Assembly: GCF_021228125.1 (NCBI RefSeq)
Contig: NZ_JAJQQS010000024.1
Span: 61,513 to 125,512, forward strand
Length of the DNA: 64,000 nucleotides
Direction: 5' to 3'
From: Streptomyces albireticuli
GTDB taxonomy: Bacteria; Actinomycetota; Actinomycetes; Streptomycetales; Streptomycetaceae
The notes under the pieces are model-generated. The model had not been told where the DNA came from. It did not search any database and saw only the letters and a program-made list of their open reading frames with translations. Made by a program: the position numbers and the translations under genes. Shown here one piece after another: positions 8,104 through 16,823 of this stretch (positions are counted from its first letter, which is position 1; each line of letters starts with the position of its first letter).

Positions 8104-8553
8104 ATGAAGGCGAGAGGAATCCCCGTCGTCGTCCTCGCCCTGCTCGCGGCGGTGGGCCCGGCCGTGCCCGCCGCGGCGGCGTCCGCGGGAGTGCCCGCCG
8201 GTGCGTCCGCCGGGGTGGCCGGGGTCCCGGACGCGGCGGCCCTGGCCGGCTGCTCCGCCATCGGCGGGGGAAAGTACAACTGCCGGGTGTGGAAGACCGC
8301 TCCGTCCTACGAGTGCACGACCACCGACCAGACCGACTCCTGCACCGGCCGGCCCGTCGGGCGCCTCAACGCCGGCACCAACTACTTCTTCTGCCAGACC
8401 TGGGGCGGTTACTACTCCGACGGCCGTTACTACAACCACTACTGGGGGATGACCGACGACGACAGCGGTCACCGTCGCGTCTGGGTCCCCGTCGTCTACA
8501 TCAGCGGCGGCGACAACGACGGGCCGGTCCCGGGTCTGCCCCGGTGTCCCTGA
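8104..8553 (+). CDS. Small secreted Cys-containing protein, SH3-like
   Basis: A 149-residue exported protein. A clear signal peptide (MKARG, then an Ala/Val-rich core to AAAASA) is followed by an Ala/Gly/Val linker and a compact domain with six cysteines, rich in Tyr and Trp (NYFFCQTWGGYYSDGRYYNHYWG). The pattern resembles bacterial SH3-like secreted domains of Streptomyces, but I am not sure of the family. AAGGGAG precedes ATG 8104. It is a single gene without obvious operon partners. Confidence 0.72.
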   Translation: MKARGIPVVVLALLAAVGPAVPAAAASAGVPAGASAGVAGVPDAAALAGCSAIGGGKYNCRVWKTAPSYECTTTDQTDSCTGRPVGRLNAGTNYFFCQTWGGYYSDGRYYNHYWGMTDDDSGHRRVWVPVVYISGGDNDGPVPGLPRCP

Positions 8554-8633
8554 ACGGCTTCCTCGCTGTAGGGGACGGAGGACGCGTCCGCCCGTCCGCC
8601 GAGGCGTGCCGGGCCATGGCCGCCCGGGCCGGC

Positions 8634-8822
8634 CCGCCGCCGCAGCAGGCGGCCTCGTCACGGCCCTGGACGGGGCTCTCGCCGAGAGCGCCGGTGCCGG
8701 CCTTGACGACGTAGACCTCCCGGGGTTCGCGGCCGGGGCCGGGGGCCCGGGCCTTGTCCTGGAGCGCGTAGCAGCAGGAGGTGTCGTTCTCCTCGAACGC
8801 GGCCGGGCCGGACCGGAAGCTC
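8634..8822 (-). pseudogene. Fragment of an ArsI/CadI-type VOC metalloenzyme
   Basis: In one minus-strand frame the DNA encodes FRSGPAAFEENDTSCCYALQ, then DKARAPGPGREPREVYVVKA and ends in DEAACCGGG. This closely matches the C-terminal part of CadI/ArsI-type glyoxalase-fold proteins (the TCCYAxQDKxWV...PWEVY...CC pattern). The N-terminal two thirds and any start codon are missing. The key Trp positions are changed, so this is a decayed remnant of a metal or organoarsenical response gene. Confidence 0.6.
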
Positions 8823-8883
8823 GGCGCCCGGGGCCTGAAGGACCCCGCGGCCGATCCGGCCGGCGAAGATCGATCCCACTATT

Positions 8884-8916
8884 GGTTACACCGTACACAC
8901 CGTGTACGGTGTAACC
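8884..8916. promoter_or_regulatory. 33-bp palindromic operator
   Basis: Perfect inverted repeat with 15-bp arms, GGTTACACCGTACAC and its complement, around a 3-bp centre. It contains the sub-repeat TGTAC/GTACA in both halves, so two protein dimers may bind. It ends 30 bp before the SnoaL-like gene and lies upstream of the operon encoding a TetR regulator, the most likely ligand. The promoter itself probably overlaps it. Confidence 0.8.
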
Positions 8917-8946
8917 ACATCGTCGATCGATCGACCGGAGGCTCTG

Positions 8947-9450
8947 ATGGCTCAGCAGACTGTCGCGCACGCGTTCGCCGCCTTGATGAACGGTCATGAC
9001 CCCGATGCCGTGGACGGCTTCGTGGCCGAGGACTACGTCAACCACAACCCCTACGTCGAGAACGGCCGGGAGGCCAACCGGGCCTTCTGGGGCCGCTGGT
9101 TCGCCGCCTTCCCCGACACCCGCGTGACCCTCGAGGACGTCCTCGCCGACGGCGACCGCGTGGTCGGCAGGTTCACCTACCGCGCCACCCACCTCGGATC
9201 CCTGCTCGGCGAGGAGCCCACCGGCCGACCGGTGGAGATGCGGTCGCTGGACATCTGGCGGGTACGGGACGGCATGGCGGTCGAGCACTGGGACGAGCTC
9301 AACACCGTCGAGTTCTTCACCCAGCTGGGCCTGCTGGCGCCGATGAAGATGCCCGGCGCGCCCGCTGACGCACCTGCCGATGCGTCCGCCGACGCACCTG
9401 CCGGCGTGCCCGCCGGCGCGCACAGCCGGGAAGAAGGCGATGCCTCATGA
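8947..9450 (+). CDS. SnoaL-like / ester cyclase-family protein
   Basis: A 167-residue protein with the NTF2-like alpha+beta barrel of the SnoaL-like group (residues 1-130; HDPDAVDGFVAEDYVNHNP, FPDTRVTLEDVLADGDRVV, WDELNTVEFFTQLGLL). Proteins like this are associated with polyketide cyclisation but many act on other small molecules. The last 30 residues are a low-complexity Ala-Pro-Asp tail made of imperfect repeats. CGGAGG precedes ATG 8947. It overlaps the following TetR gene by 4 bp and is first in a three-gene operon. Confidence 0.85.
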   Translation: MAQQTVAHAFAALMNGHDPDAVDGFVAEDYVNHNPYVENGREANRAFWGRWFAAFPDTRVTLEDVLADGDRVVGRFTYRATHLGSLLGEEPTGRPVEMRSLDIWRVRDGMAVEHWDELNTVEFFTQLGLLAPMKMPGAPADAPADASADAPAGVPAGAHSREEGDAS

Positions 9451-10070
9451 CGCCCCCGGCGCAGGCGCCCGAGCCCTCGCGCTCCCGGCAGCGCCGCGAG
9501 CGCGAACGCGCCGAGACGCGGACCGAGATCCTCCAGGCCGCCCGTGAGCTGGCCCGCGCCGAAGGCTGGGACGCGGTGAGCATGCGCCGCCTGGCCGACC
9601 GGATCGGCTACTCCGCCAACTACGCCTACCGCTACTTCAAGGGCCGCGACGACATCCTGCTGGCCTTCGTCAAGGACGGCTTCACCCGGCTCGCCGCCCT
9701 CATGCGCGCGGCCGGTACGACGGTCCAGGAAGCGGCGGCCGCCTACCTGGACTTCGCGCTCGACGAGCCGGACCTCTACCAGGTGATGTACGGCCTCGGC
9801 GGTGTCCACGTGCCCGCCGCCGACACCGTCACCGAAGGCGACGCGGTCGGTGCCGTGATCGCGGACGCCCTGGGGATCACGGACCCCTATGACGACCGCA
9901 TCGCCCGCATCTGGGCCACCGCGCACGGCCTCGCCGCCCTGCACGCCATCCGCAAACTCCCCGTCGACCGCGCCCACCTGCACCGGCTGCTGGAAGCGAG
10001 CGTCGACGACCTGCTCCGCACCCCGCCGCGACCGCAACCGCAACCGGACCCGGACGGAGACATCCGATGA
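9447..10070 (+). CDS. TetR-family regulator
   Basis: A 207-residue TetR regulator. The helix-turn-helix spans about residues 30-75 (ILQAARELARAEGWDAVSMR, then GYSANYAYRYFKGRDDIL). The C-terminal ligand domain has the WHG-like segment typical of this subgroup (IWATAHGLAALHA). It is translationally coupled to both neighbours by 4-bp ATGA overlaps. It probably represses its own operon at the 33-bp palindrome at 8884; the inducer may be a substrate of the neighbouring SDR. Confidence 0.93.
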   Translation: MTPPAQAPEPSRSRQRRERERAETRTEILQAARELARAEGWDAVSMRRLADRIGYSANYAYRYFKGRDDILLAFVKDGFTRLAALMRAAGTTVQEAAAAYLDFALDEPDLYQVMYGLGGVHVPAADTVTEGDAVGAVIADALGITDPYDDRIARIWATAHGLAALHAIRKLPVDRAHLHRLLEASVDDLLRTPPRPQPQPDPDGDIR

Positions 10071-11056
10071 CCACCGCTTCCGCTCCCGCTCCCGATGCCG
10101 CTCCCGCCGCCGGCCGGTGGACGGCCGACCGCATCCCCGACCAGACCGGCCGCACGATCGTCGTGACCGGTGCCAACAGCGGCCTGGGCTACGTCACCGC
10201 GCGAGAACTCGCCCGCCACGGCGCCCACGTCATCCTCACCGCGAGGAACACCGGCAAAGGCGGAGCCGCGCTGGACAGGCTCCGCGGCGAGCTCCCCGGA
10301 TCCTCCGTGGAACTGCGCACTCTGGACCTGGCCGACCTGGACTCCGTCCGCGCGTTCGCCGACGCCCTCGACGCGCCCGTGGACGTACTCGTCAACAACG
10401 CGGGGATCATGATGCCGCCGCGCTCCCTCACCAAGCAGGGGTTCGAGTCCCAGTTCGGCACCAACCACCTGGGGCACTTCGCGCTGACCGGCCTGCTGCT
10501 GGAGCGCCTGCGGGCCGGGCGCGACCCGCGCGTGGTGACGGTCACCTCGACCCTGCACAAGAACGGGGCCATCCACTTCGACGACCTCGACGGCGCACGC
10601 TCCTACTCACCACGCGGCTTCTACGCCCAGTCCAAGTACGCCAACGTGCTGTTCGCCCTCGAACTGGACCGGCGCCTGCGCGCGAGCGCCGTCCCGGTCC
10701 GCAGCGTCCTGGCCCACCCCGGTTACTCAGCCACCAACCTCCAGTCCTCCGGGCCCACCGGGCTGCTCAGGGCGGTCCTCAAGGTCACCAACCGTCTCCT
10801 CGCCCAGGACGTGGAGACGGGCGCGCTCAACCAGCTCTACGCGGCCACTTCCCCGCACGCCCGGGGCGGCCGGTTCATCGGCCCCGACGGGCGCAACGAG
10901 GCCAAGGGCCACCCCACTTTCGTACGGCCGGCCGCATCCGCCACGGACCCCGGAACCGCCCGCCGCCTGTGGGACCTGTCGGAGCGGCTCACGGGAGTCC
11001 GCTACGACTTCCCCCGCCACCCCGCCGGCGCCGTCGCCGTGACCCCCGCGGCCTGA
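10067..11056 (+). CDS. Short-chain dehydrogenase/reductase
   Basis: A 329-residue SDR. The cofactor motif TGANSGLG, the NNAG motif, catalytic Ser in TSTLHKNG and the YAQSK Tyr-Lys pair are all present. Sequence and length resemble the retinol dehydrogenase/WW-domain oxidoreductase-like SDRs that are common in actinobacteria. An N-terminal Pro/Ala-rich extension of about 20 residues precedes the Rossmann fold. Third gene of the SnoaL-TetR-SDR operon. The substrate is unknown. Confidence 0.92.
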   Translation: MTTASAPAPDAAPAAGRWTADRIPDQTGRTIVVTGANSGLGYVTARELARHGAHVILTARNTGKGGAALDRLRGELPGSSVELRTLDLADLDSVRAFADALDAPVDVLVNNAGIMMPPRSLTKQGFESQFGTNHLGHFALTGLLLERLRAGRDPRVVTVTSTLHKNGAIHFDDLDGARSYSPRGFYAQSKYANVLFALELDRRLRASAVPVRSVLAHPGYSATNLQSSGPTGLLRAVLKVTNRLLAQDVETGALNQLYAATSPHARGGRFIGPDGRNEAKGHPTFVRPAASATDPGTARRLWDLSERLTGVRYDFPRHPAGAVAVTPAA

Positions 11057-11087
11057 TCTCCCCCTCTGTGCCGGATGCCGGGTTCGC

Positions 11088-12257
11088 TCACCGGGCGGGG
11101 GCCTTGCCCGGCTGGTCGTGGGTCGAGCAGTGGATGCCGCCACCGCCGGCGGCGATGGTGTCGATGGTCACCGGCACGACGTCACGGCCGGGGAAGTGTT
11201 CCTTGAGGATCCCGCGCGCCCGGTCGTCGGCGTGTCTGTCACCGAACTCGGGCATGAAAACGGCGTCGTTGGCCACGTAGAAGTTGGCGTAGGTGGAGAC
11301 GAAGTCGTCTCCGGTGCCGGTGATCCGGCCGGGGTCGGGCTGCGGCAGGTCGATGACCTCCAGGCGTTTCCCGCGGGCGTCGGTGGCCTGGGCCAGGACG
11401 GACCTGGCCTGGTCGGCGGAGCGTGACCAGACGTCGGCGGGGGAGCCGGGGAAGGCCTTGTCCAGCAGCACCACACCGGGTGCGGTGAACCGTACGAGGC
11501 TGTCGACGTGGGCGTCGGTGATGTCCTGGCCGCGCACTCCGGCGAGCCAGATCACCTTCTTGACGCCCAGGGCCTGCTTGAGCTCGGTCTCGATCGTCTC
11601 CCGGCTCTTGCCGGGGTTGCGGTTGTCGTTGACGACCGAGCTCTCGGTGACCAGCAGGGTGCCCTGGCCGTCGGTCTCGAAGCTGCCGCCCTCGGCGACG
11701 AGCGGGGCCGTGCTGCGCGGGATCTTGTACTTCGGCAGCAGGGAGCGCCCGACCGCGGCGTCGCTGTCGTGTTTCTTCTGCTTGTTGCCCCAGCCGTTGA
11801 AGTTGAAGTCGACGCCCACGACCTTGCCGGACTCCTCGACGAAGACGGGGACGGTGTCGCGGGCCCACAGGTCGTCCACCGGGAGCGGGATCACCTCGAC
11901 CTGGGAGCCGCAGGCCCGCTGGGCGGCGTCCTGCTGGCCGGGCCGGGCGAGCATCACGACGTGCTCGTACTCCGCGACGGCCCGGGCGACCCGTGCGATG
12001 TCCTCCCGCACGTAGCCCAGGTCCAGGCTCCAGACGCGCCGCAGGGCGGGCCAGGACATGAAGGTGCGCGCGTGGCTCTCCCACTCGGCCGGGAAGCGGC
12101 GGCCGGCACCCGCCCCGGAGGCCGGGCGGGCGGAGGCGGCGGGCCCGGACCGCGGCGCGTCCTGCGCCCGGCAGGCCGCCAGCGCCCCGGCGGCGAGCGC
12201 GCCGGCACCGGCGAAGGCGCGCAGGGCGGTACGGCGGGACAGGAAGTGGGGGGACAA
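11088..12257 (-). CDS. Exported agmatine deiminase-family lipoprotein
   Basis: A 389-residue member of the agmatine deiminase / Porphyromonas-type peptidylarginine deiminase family. Catalytic features are visible: DDLWARDT, the EGGSFETDGQGT segment, the DAHVDSLVRF His motif, and GGGGIHCSTHDQP with Cys377. It carries a twin-arginine signal (SRRTALR) and a lipobox LAAC with Cys29, so it should be folded inside the cell, exported by TAT and lipid-anchored. Most agmatine deiminases are cytoplasmic, which makes this unusual. The start codon is TTG at 12257 with GGAG five bases upstream. It is divergent from a TetR gene. Confidence 0.88.
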   Translation of the reverse strand: MSPHFLSRRTALRAFAGAGALAAGALAACRAQDAPRSGPAASARPASGAGAGRRFPAEWESHARTFMSWPALRRVWSLDLGYVREDIARVARAVAEYEHVVMLARPGQQDAAQRACGSQVEVIPLPVDDLWARDTVPVFVEESGKVVGVDFNFNGWGNKQKKHDSDAAVGRSLLPKYKIPRSTAPLVAEGGSFETDGQGTLLVTESSVVNDNRNPGKSRETIETELKQALGVKKVIWLAGVRGQDITDAHVDSLVRFTAPGVVLLDKAFPGSPADVWSRSADQARSVLAQATDARGKRLEVIDLPQPDPGRITGTGDDFVSTYANFYVANDAVFMPEFGDRHADDRARGILKEHFPGRDVVPVTIDTIAAGGGGIHCSTHDQPGKAPAR

Positions 12258-12383
12258 GGCGACTCCAGTGCCGAGGCGAACAGCGAACGTTTGCGTGCCG
12301 CGCGGCCGCTCAGGCGCGGCTCACGCAGGGCGACAGCCCTGTTACCGGGAGCGGCGGAGAGGTGGCTCACCGGCACTCCCGGC

Positions 12384-12411
12384 ATTCCTGACTGAAATTT
12401 CAGTCAGGAAT
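12384..12411. promoter_or_regulatory. 28-bp perfect palindrome, TetR operator
   Basis: ATTCCTGACTGAAA followed directly by its exact complement, with no spacer. The core TGACTGAAATTTCAGTCA is the type of site bound by TetR-family repressors. It lies between the deiminase gene and the TetR gene, 72 bp before the latter, and so could control both. Confidence 0.85.
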
Positions 12412-12482
12412 GGAAGGTAACATAGGCCCCGAGCAGTGGCAGTGTCGTGGCCTTGTGAAACCAAACCCCCGGAAGTGAGTAC

Positions 12483-13061
12483 ATGTCCCGTCGTCGTACC
12501 GTCATCCTGGAGGCCGCCGCCCGAGCCGTCGCCCAGCGCGGCATCAGGGGCCTGCGCGTGGAAGAACTCGCCGAGGACGCCGGAGTGTCGACCTCACTGA
12601 TCTACTACCACTTCCAGGACCGGGCCGGCCTGCTGACACACACCCTGGAATTCATCAGCACCCGCGCCGAGCAGTACACCGACCCCGCCGCGGACCCCGA
12701 AACCGACCCCCGCGGCCATCTCGAGGAGATGCTGCTGCTGGAACTGCAGGACACCCCGGTCGTCATCGAGAACAGCACCGCCTGGGGCGAGCTCCGCGCC
12801 ACCGCCGTCTTCCAGCCCGAACTCCGCGACCACCTGCGCACCGCCACCGCCCGCTGGACCGACTACACGGCCGACCTCATCGACCGCGCCCGGCAGCACG
12901 GCAGCGTCCCGCCCCGGACCTCCGCGGAAGACGCGGCCGAGCGCCTGACCGCCCTCGTCGAGGGCCTCAGCAAACGCTGGCTCAGCGGCACCCTCCCCCT
13001 GGACCGCGCCCGGGAACTCCTCCGCGGCGCCCTCACCGCCGAACTCGGACCACGCCCCTGA
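12483..13061 (+). CDS. TetR-family regulator (BetI-like)
   Basis: A 192-residue TetR repressor with the helix-turn-helix in residues 8-52 (ILEAAARAVAQRGIRGLRVE, then AGVSTSLIYYHFQDRAGLL). The C-terminal domain resembles the BetI-type TetR_C domain. It is divergent from the exported deiminase across the 28-bp palindrome, so repression of the deiminase and itself is the simple model. Family members near amine-metabolism genes often sense polyamines; that is inference here. Confidence 0.92.
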   Translation: MSRRRTVILEAAARAVAQRGIRGLRVEELAEDAGVSTSLIYYHFQDRAGLLTHTLEFISTRAEQYTDPAADPETDPRGHLEEMLLLELQDTPVVIENSTAWGELRATAVFQPELRDHLRTATARWTDYTADLIDRARQHGSVPPRTSAEDAAERLTALVEGLSKRWLSGTLPLDRARELLRGALTAELGPRP

Positions 13062-13128
13062 ACCGGTCGTAGCCCCTTTGACCAGCCGGCGGCCGGCCCG
13101 CTGACCGGCTACCCGTCCCGAAGACCCC

Positions 13129-13245
13129 TCACCAAACCGCCGAGGAGAACCACAGCCCGAGCAACCCCATGACCGTCAACGAGAGGGTGAACCGAGCGCG
13201 CATTCCGACCGAGAGCTTCGTGCCATCCGCACCCGCATCCTGCAT
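13129..13245 (-). CDS. 38-residue single-span membrane protein
   Basis: A short open frame with an excellent ribosome site (AAGGAG, six bases before the ATG). The product starts MQDAGADGTKLSVGMRARFT and continues LSLTVMGLLGLWFSSAVW: a polar N-terminus, a basic turn, then one hydrophobic helix to the C-terminus. This is the pattern of small Streptomyces inner-membrane proteins. No family is known to me. It sits between the TetR gene and the convergent hydrolase and has no evident operon partner. Confidence 0.6.
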   Translation of the reverse strand: MQDAGADGTKLSVGMRARFTLSLTVMGLLGLWFSSAVW

Positions 13246-13373
13246 GCCGGCTCCTTGACCTGCGCCGGGCCTGCCCGGGCGGACCCCGCGGCTACGTCAG
13301 CCGGGTCCTGCCGGCGGAAGACCTCGCTGATCCGGGCGAAGGCCGGTCACCGTGATATCACCATCGGCTTCCC

Positions 13374-14153
13374 TTACGGCGCGGGCAGTTGAGAGAGGAA
13401 GGTACGCACAGCGGCGGCGAACGCGTCGGGAGCGTCGTACTGCACGACGTGCCCGGCCGGAATTTCGACCAGCCGCGCCTGGCCGGCCCGGCGGGCTACC
13501 ATTTCCCTGGCATGGTCCTGCGCCAGTACGACGCTGTCCGTTCCCCGGATCAGCAGGGTCGGGCAGGTCACCGACTCCCAGTCGCTCCAGTGGTCACCGG
13601 TAAGGGCCTTGTGGGACAGCACGGTGTGATCGATGTCGAAGGAGAATCCCCACCCGTCGTCGGACCGGCGGAAGGAACACTCGAGATAGGGCGCCGTCGG
13701 GCCGATGGCCGCGACCAGTTCCCGGCGGGACCGCGCACGGCGAGGCAACCGCGCGGCCAGCGACCAGTCGGCGTCCACGACGGCGCCGACGTCCTCGACG
13801 ACCAGAGCGATGACCCGGCCCGCGTGCCGGGCGGCGTACTGATAGGCGTTCACACCGCCCAGGGAATGACCGAGAACCGCCACCGGACCGAACCCCAGAT
13901 GACGGTGGAATGCCGCGATGTCGGCGACGTAGCCGGCCCGGTGATAGCTCCGGGCGCGGCCCGACTCACCATGCCCACGCTGGTCCAGGGCGATCACCCG
14001 CCACCGCGGCGCCAGCGCCCGCGCCAGCGGGGCGAACACCGACGCCTCGTGGTAATGCCCGTGAAACGCCAGCAGCGGAAGCCCCGTACCACCGAAGTCC
14101 AGGAACGACAACCGCCGCTGATCAACTGTGAAGAACTCACGCATAACGCGCAT
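13374..14153 (-). CDS. Alpha/beta hydrolase
   Basis: A 259-residue alpha/beta hydrolase fold enzyme. Landmarks are the oxyanion region LLAFHGHYHEASVF, the strand VIALDQRGHGESG, the nucleophile elbow GHSLGG (Ser about residue 97) and the terminal GHVVQYDAPDAF with the catalytic His. It belongs to the broad group of esterases, epoxide hydrolases and haloperoxidase-like enzymes; no specific activity can be read. Other in-frame starts lie close by (MREF at residue 4). Confidence 0.88.
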   Translation of the reverse strand: MRVMREFFTVDQRRLSFLDFGGTGLPLLAFHGHYHEASVFAPLARALAPRWRVIALDQRGHGESGRARSYHRAGYVADIAAFHRHLGFGPVAVLGHSLGGVNAYQYAARHAGRVIALVVEDVGAVVDADWSLAARLPRRARSRRELVAAIGPTAPYLECSFRRSDDGWGFSFDIDHTVLSHKALTGDHWSDWESVTCPTLLIRGTDSVVLAQDHAREMVARRAGQARLVEIPAGHVVQYDAPDAFAAAVRTFLSQLPAP

Positions 14154-14270
14154 GCTAGCCCCGGCACGCGGACGCCGACCGGCCCCGCGGCCGATGGGCG
14201 CAGACGGGTGGGCGGACCGGACGCTCGCGCACCCGGCCGCCGTCCCGCAGGGGGCGAGCGGGCGGCGCCG

Positions 14271-15479
14271 TCACCAGACGACAGGCAACTCCAACGGGTG
14301 GCGCCAGATCGAGTTCGTGTTCCACGGAACCCGCTCGGCCGGTACCGCCAGCCGCAGCCCGGGGAACCGCTTGATCAGCGTGCCGAACGCGACCTGCAGC
14401 TCCATGGCGGCGAGCGGAGCACCGAGACAGTGGTGGGAGCCCCAGCCGAAGGTCATATGGGCCGGCTTCGGCCTGCCGAGGTCCAGTTCGTCGGGCCGGC
14501 GGAACTTGCCGGCGTCGCGGTTGGCCGTCAGATAGGACACGTGCACGACGTCACCCGCCCTGATCCTCACCCCGCTCAGCACCACGTCCTCCACGGCCAC
14601 GCGCGGGATCCCGACACCCTCCTTGCGGAACGGGATGAACCGCAGGAACTCCTCCAGCGCCTGCGCCAGGGTCTCAGGCCGCTCACGGAGCCTCGCATAC
14701 AGCTCGGGGCGGCTCAGCAGGGTGTAGGCGATGTTCACCAGCTCGTAGGAGGTGGGGTCCTGGCCGGTGACAAGCAGGAGCACGGCCACGCCGGCCAGCT
14801 CCTGGTCGTCGAGGACCTCGTCCCCGTCGCGGGCCTGGGCCAGGGCACTGATCAGGTCCTCGCCCGGGCCGGCCCGGCGCTCGGCCGCCAACGCGCCGAA
14901 GTAGGCACGCAGCTCGGCCGCGGCACGCTGCGCCTCCTCACGGCCGGAGGGCCCGGTGCGCGTCATCGCCCCGACACGGGAGCACAGCAGGGCCCGTTCC
15001 GCCTCGGGGATCCCGAAGACCTCGCAGATCACCGCCAGGGGCAGCGGCGCCGACACGTGATCCACCAGATCGGCCGGGGAACCGTGCGCCTCCATCGCGT
15101 CGAAGAGACCGTCGACGACGTGCTGCGCGCGCTCCCGCATGCCCTCCACACGCCGCGGCGCGAAGCCCTTGGCGATCAGCCTGCGCAGCCGGCCGCCGGC
15201 CGGCGGGTCCATCAGGCTGATCGGCCCGGCCTGGAGGTTCGGCTCGGGTGTCACCCGCGGGTAGTCCAGGCCGGCGACGGCATCGCGGCTGAAGCGGCGG
15301 TCCGTGGTGACCGTGCGCACGTCCTCGTAGCCGGTGACGAGCCAGGCGTCGCCCTCGCCGTAGGGCATGCGGACGCGGGAGACGGGCTCCTGCGTCATCA
15401 GACGCCTGAGCTGCGGATCGAACTCGAGCGCGTCGGCGAAGTCGAAATGACAGGTCCATACGGTGGCGCCGGGTTCCAT
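14271..15479 (-). CDS. Cytochrome P450
   Basis: A 402-residue bacterial class I P450. The haem loop FGWGSHHCLG is intact with the axial Cys at about residue 351. The I-helix has TGQDPTSYE, where the usual acidic-Thr pair is D-P-T. A K-helix region and the PERF-like segment are present. Redox partners are not encoded nearby. Start ATG 15479 has GGGAGAA eight bases upstream; a longer reading to 15815 has no family support. Length is normal for CYP105/107-like enzymes. The substrate is unknown. Confidence 0.93.
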   Translation of the reverse strand: MEPGATVWTCHFDFADALEFDPQLRRLMTQEPVSRVRMPYGEGDAWLVTGYEDVRTVTTDRRFSRDAVAGLDYPRVTPEPNLQAGPISLMDPPAGGRLRRLIAKGFAPRRVEGMRERAQHVVDGLFDAMEAHGSPADLVDHVSAPLPLAVICEVFGIPEAERALLCSRVGAMTRTGPSGREEAQRAAAELRAYFGALAAERRAGPGEDLISALAQARDGDEVLDDQELAGVAVLLLVTGQDPTSYELVNIAYTLLSRPELYARLRERPETLAQALEEFLRFIPFRKEGVGIPRVAVEDVVLSGVRIRAGDVVHVSYLTANRDAGKFRRPDELDLGRPKPAHMTFGWGSHHCLGAPLAAMELQVAFGTLIKRFPGLRLAVPAERVPWNTNSIWRHPLELPVVW

Positions 15480-15845
15480 CGCGGGTTCTCCCGTACTCAA
15501 CGACGGTGCGAAGACGTCCGCCGGCCCAAGGGCCGGATGCCGAACGGATACCCACGCCCTCGCACGGCGACTTACCCGGACGCCGGAATTACACCGGACG
15601 GGTATCCGCGAGCCTGCCGAGGCCGAGCGGTTCCAGGGGCGCCCGCCCCATCTGCCCCCGGCGCCCAGGGGCCCTCCGCGCATCCACCGCGTCCACGTCC
15701 GCTCCGGGTGCCCCCGCACCACCCGGCCAGGAGAGGGGAGCCCAGCCGCTCCAGCGCCGGACACGGGCCCGGCGCCCGCCGGGACCGGGCTCCCCGGCGT
15801 GGCCGCGGTGTTCACGAGCGGGCCCGAGGGCCCGTCCCCGGCCGG
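15480..15845. other. Gene-free spacer upstream of P450
   Basis: About 366 bp of Pro/Arg-codon-like GC-rich sequence open in many frames. I see no supported gene or repeat; the P450 promoter should be at its left edge. Confidence 0.45.
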
Positions 15846-16394
15846 CTACCGCTTCAGCTGCCCCGGACCGTCGCTCCGGTGGAGCCACAACGTCGCGCCC
15901 GGGTCCACGTAAGGAGCCCGGTTCCGGGTGGTGTCGTGTCCGCACCGCAGGCTGACGGTCGTCGGGCCGGTACCGGAGAAGGCGCCATGGGCGGCGACCG
16001 TGGCCGCGAACACCCCGCTGCCCGCGCCCGTGGAAGCGTTGCCGATCATGCTGGCCGCTCCGCCGACGACGGTCTCGCCCGCGTAGAGCGTGCAGCGCGT
16101 GTAGTCGCTCGGTTCCCAGCTGACCAGCGTGGCGTTGGAGGACAGCACCCACGAACCGGCGGGCACCGTCTCGGAGAGCACCGTCGTGGGCACCCCGCCC
16201 GCGGCGTTGAGCAGCACCGCGGCCGAGGTCTGTCTGACCACGTCCTGCGAGGTCATGAGGTGCCGCTCGGCCACGACGGACGCGGCGGGTGACGCGCCGC
16301 TCGAACCCGCCGACGCGGACGAGGCCGTCAGGAGGCTGCCGGCCACGAGGCCGCCGATGCCCAGCACCGTCATCAGCCGGGAGGACTTCTTCAT
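15846..16394 (-). CDS. Secreted protein of unknown function
   Basis: A 182-residue exported protein. MKKSSRLMTVLGIGGLVAGS and the following SASA make a standard Sec signal peptide. The mature part is Ala/Gly/Thr/Ser-rich with two or three Cys and short beta-like segments (WVLSSNATLVSWEPSDYTRC, TVSLRCGHDT), which suggests a small beta-sandwich. AAGGGAAG precedes the ATG. I do not recognise the family. Confidence 0.7.
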   Translation of the reverse strand: MKKSSRLMTVLGIGGLVAGSLLTASSASAGSSGASPAASVVAERHLMTSQDVVRQTSAAVLLNAAGGVPTTVLSETVPAGSWVLSSNATLVSWEPSDYTRCTLYAGETVVGGAASMIGNASTGAGSGVFAATVAAHGAFSGTGPTTVSLRCGHDTTRNRAPYVDPGATLWLHRSDGPGQLKR

Positions 16395-16634
16395 CGTTGT
16401 TCTTCCCTTCGCTCGGAACGGGTGCGTGCCGTGCCTGCCGTGCGTACCGTGCACGCCACAGGATGCTGGACCGGCCGGGGGAGGGACAGGACGAGTCCGG
16501 CCGATCGCCGCAGACGCCCTCCCGCCCCCGGCGCGCCGACAACATCGACGCACGAACGGGTGACACCCGGCATGCCGCAGGGGGTCCGGGGGAAGCCGTG
16601 CGACGACATGCACCGCACTTCAAGGGGGGTATTC

Positions 16635-16823
16635 ATGCGCCGAATCGCCGCGGCGGCTCTCGTGGGTCTCGGGTTCCTCGGCTTCCTTGCCACACCGGCC
16701 GTCGCCGTGCCGGACCCGGTGGCGACCGTCGACTGCGCCGTTCAAGAAGTCACAAGCCTCGTGGACCCGGCCAGCCCCGGGGTACCTGCCGAGATCCCGG
16801 TCGTCGGCTGCCTGGCGCCCTGA
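16635..16823 (+). CDS. 62-residue secreted peptide
   Basis: MRRIAAAALVGLGFLGFLAT followed by PAVAVPD is a signal peptide with likely cleavage after AVA. The mature peptide is only about 37 residues, has two cysteines (DCAV and VGCLAP) that could form a disulfide, and ends in LAP. AAGGGGGG precedes ATG 16635. It resembles small exported Streptomyces proteins of unknown role. Confidence 0.65.
   Translation: MRRIAAAALVGLGFLGFLATPAVAVPDPVATVDCAVQEVTSLVDPASPGVPAEIPVVGCLAP

Noticed and set aside
12258..12482. Small gene in the deiminase-TetR intergenic region
   Set aside because: Open frames cross the 28-bp palindrome and lack ribosome sites.
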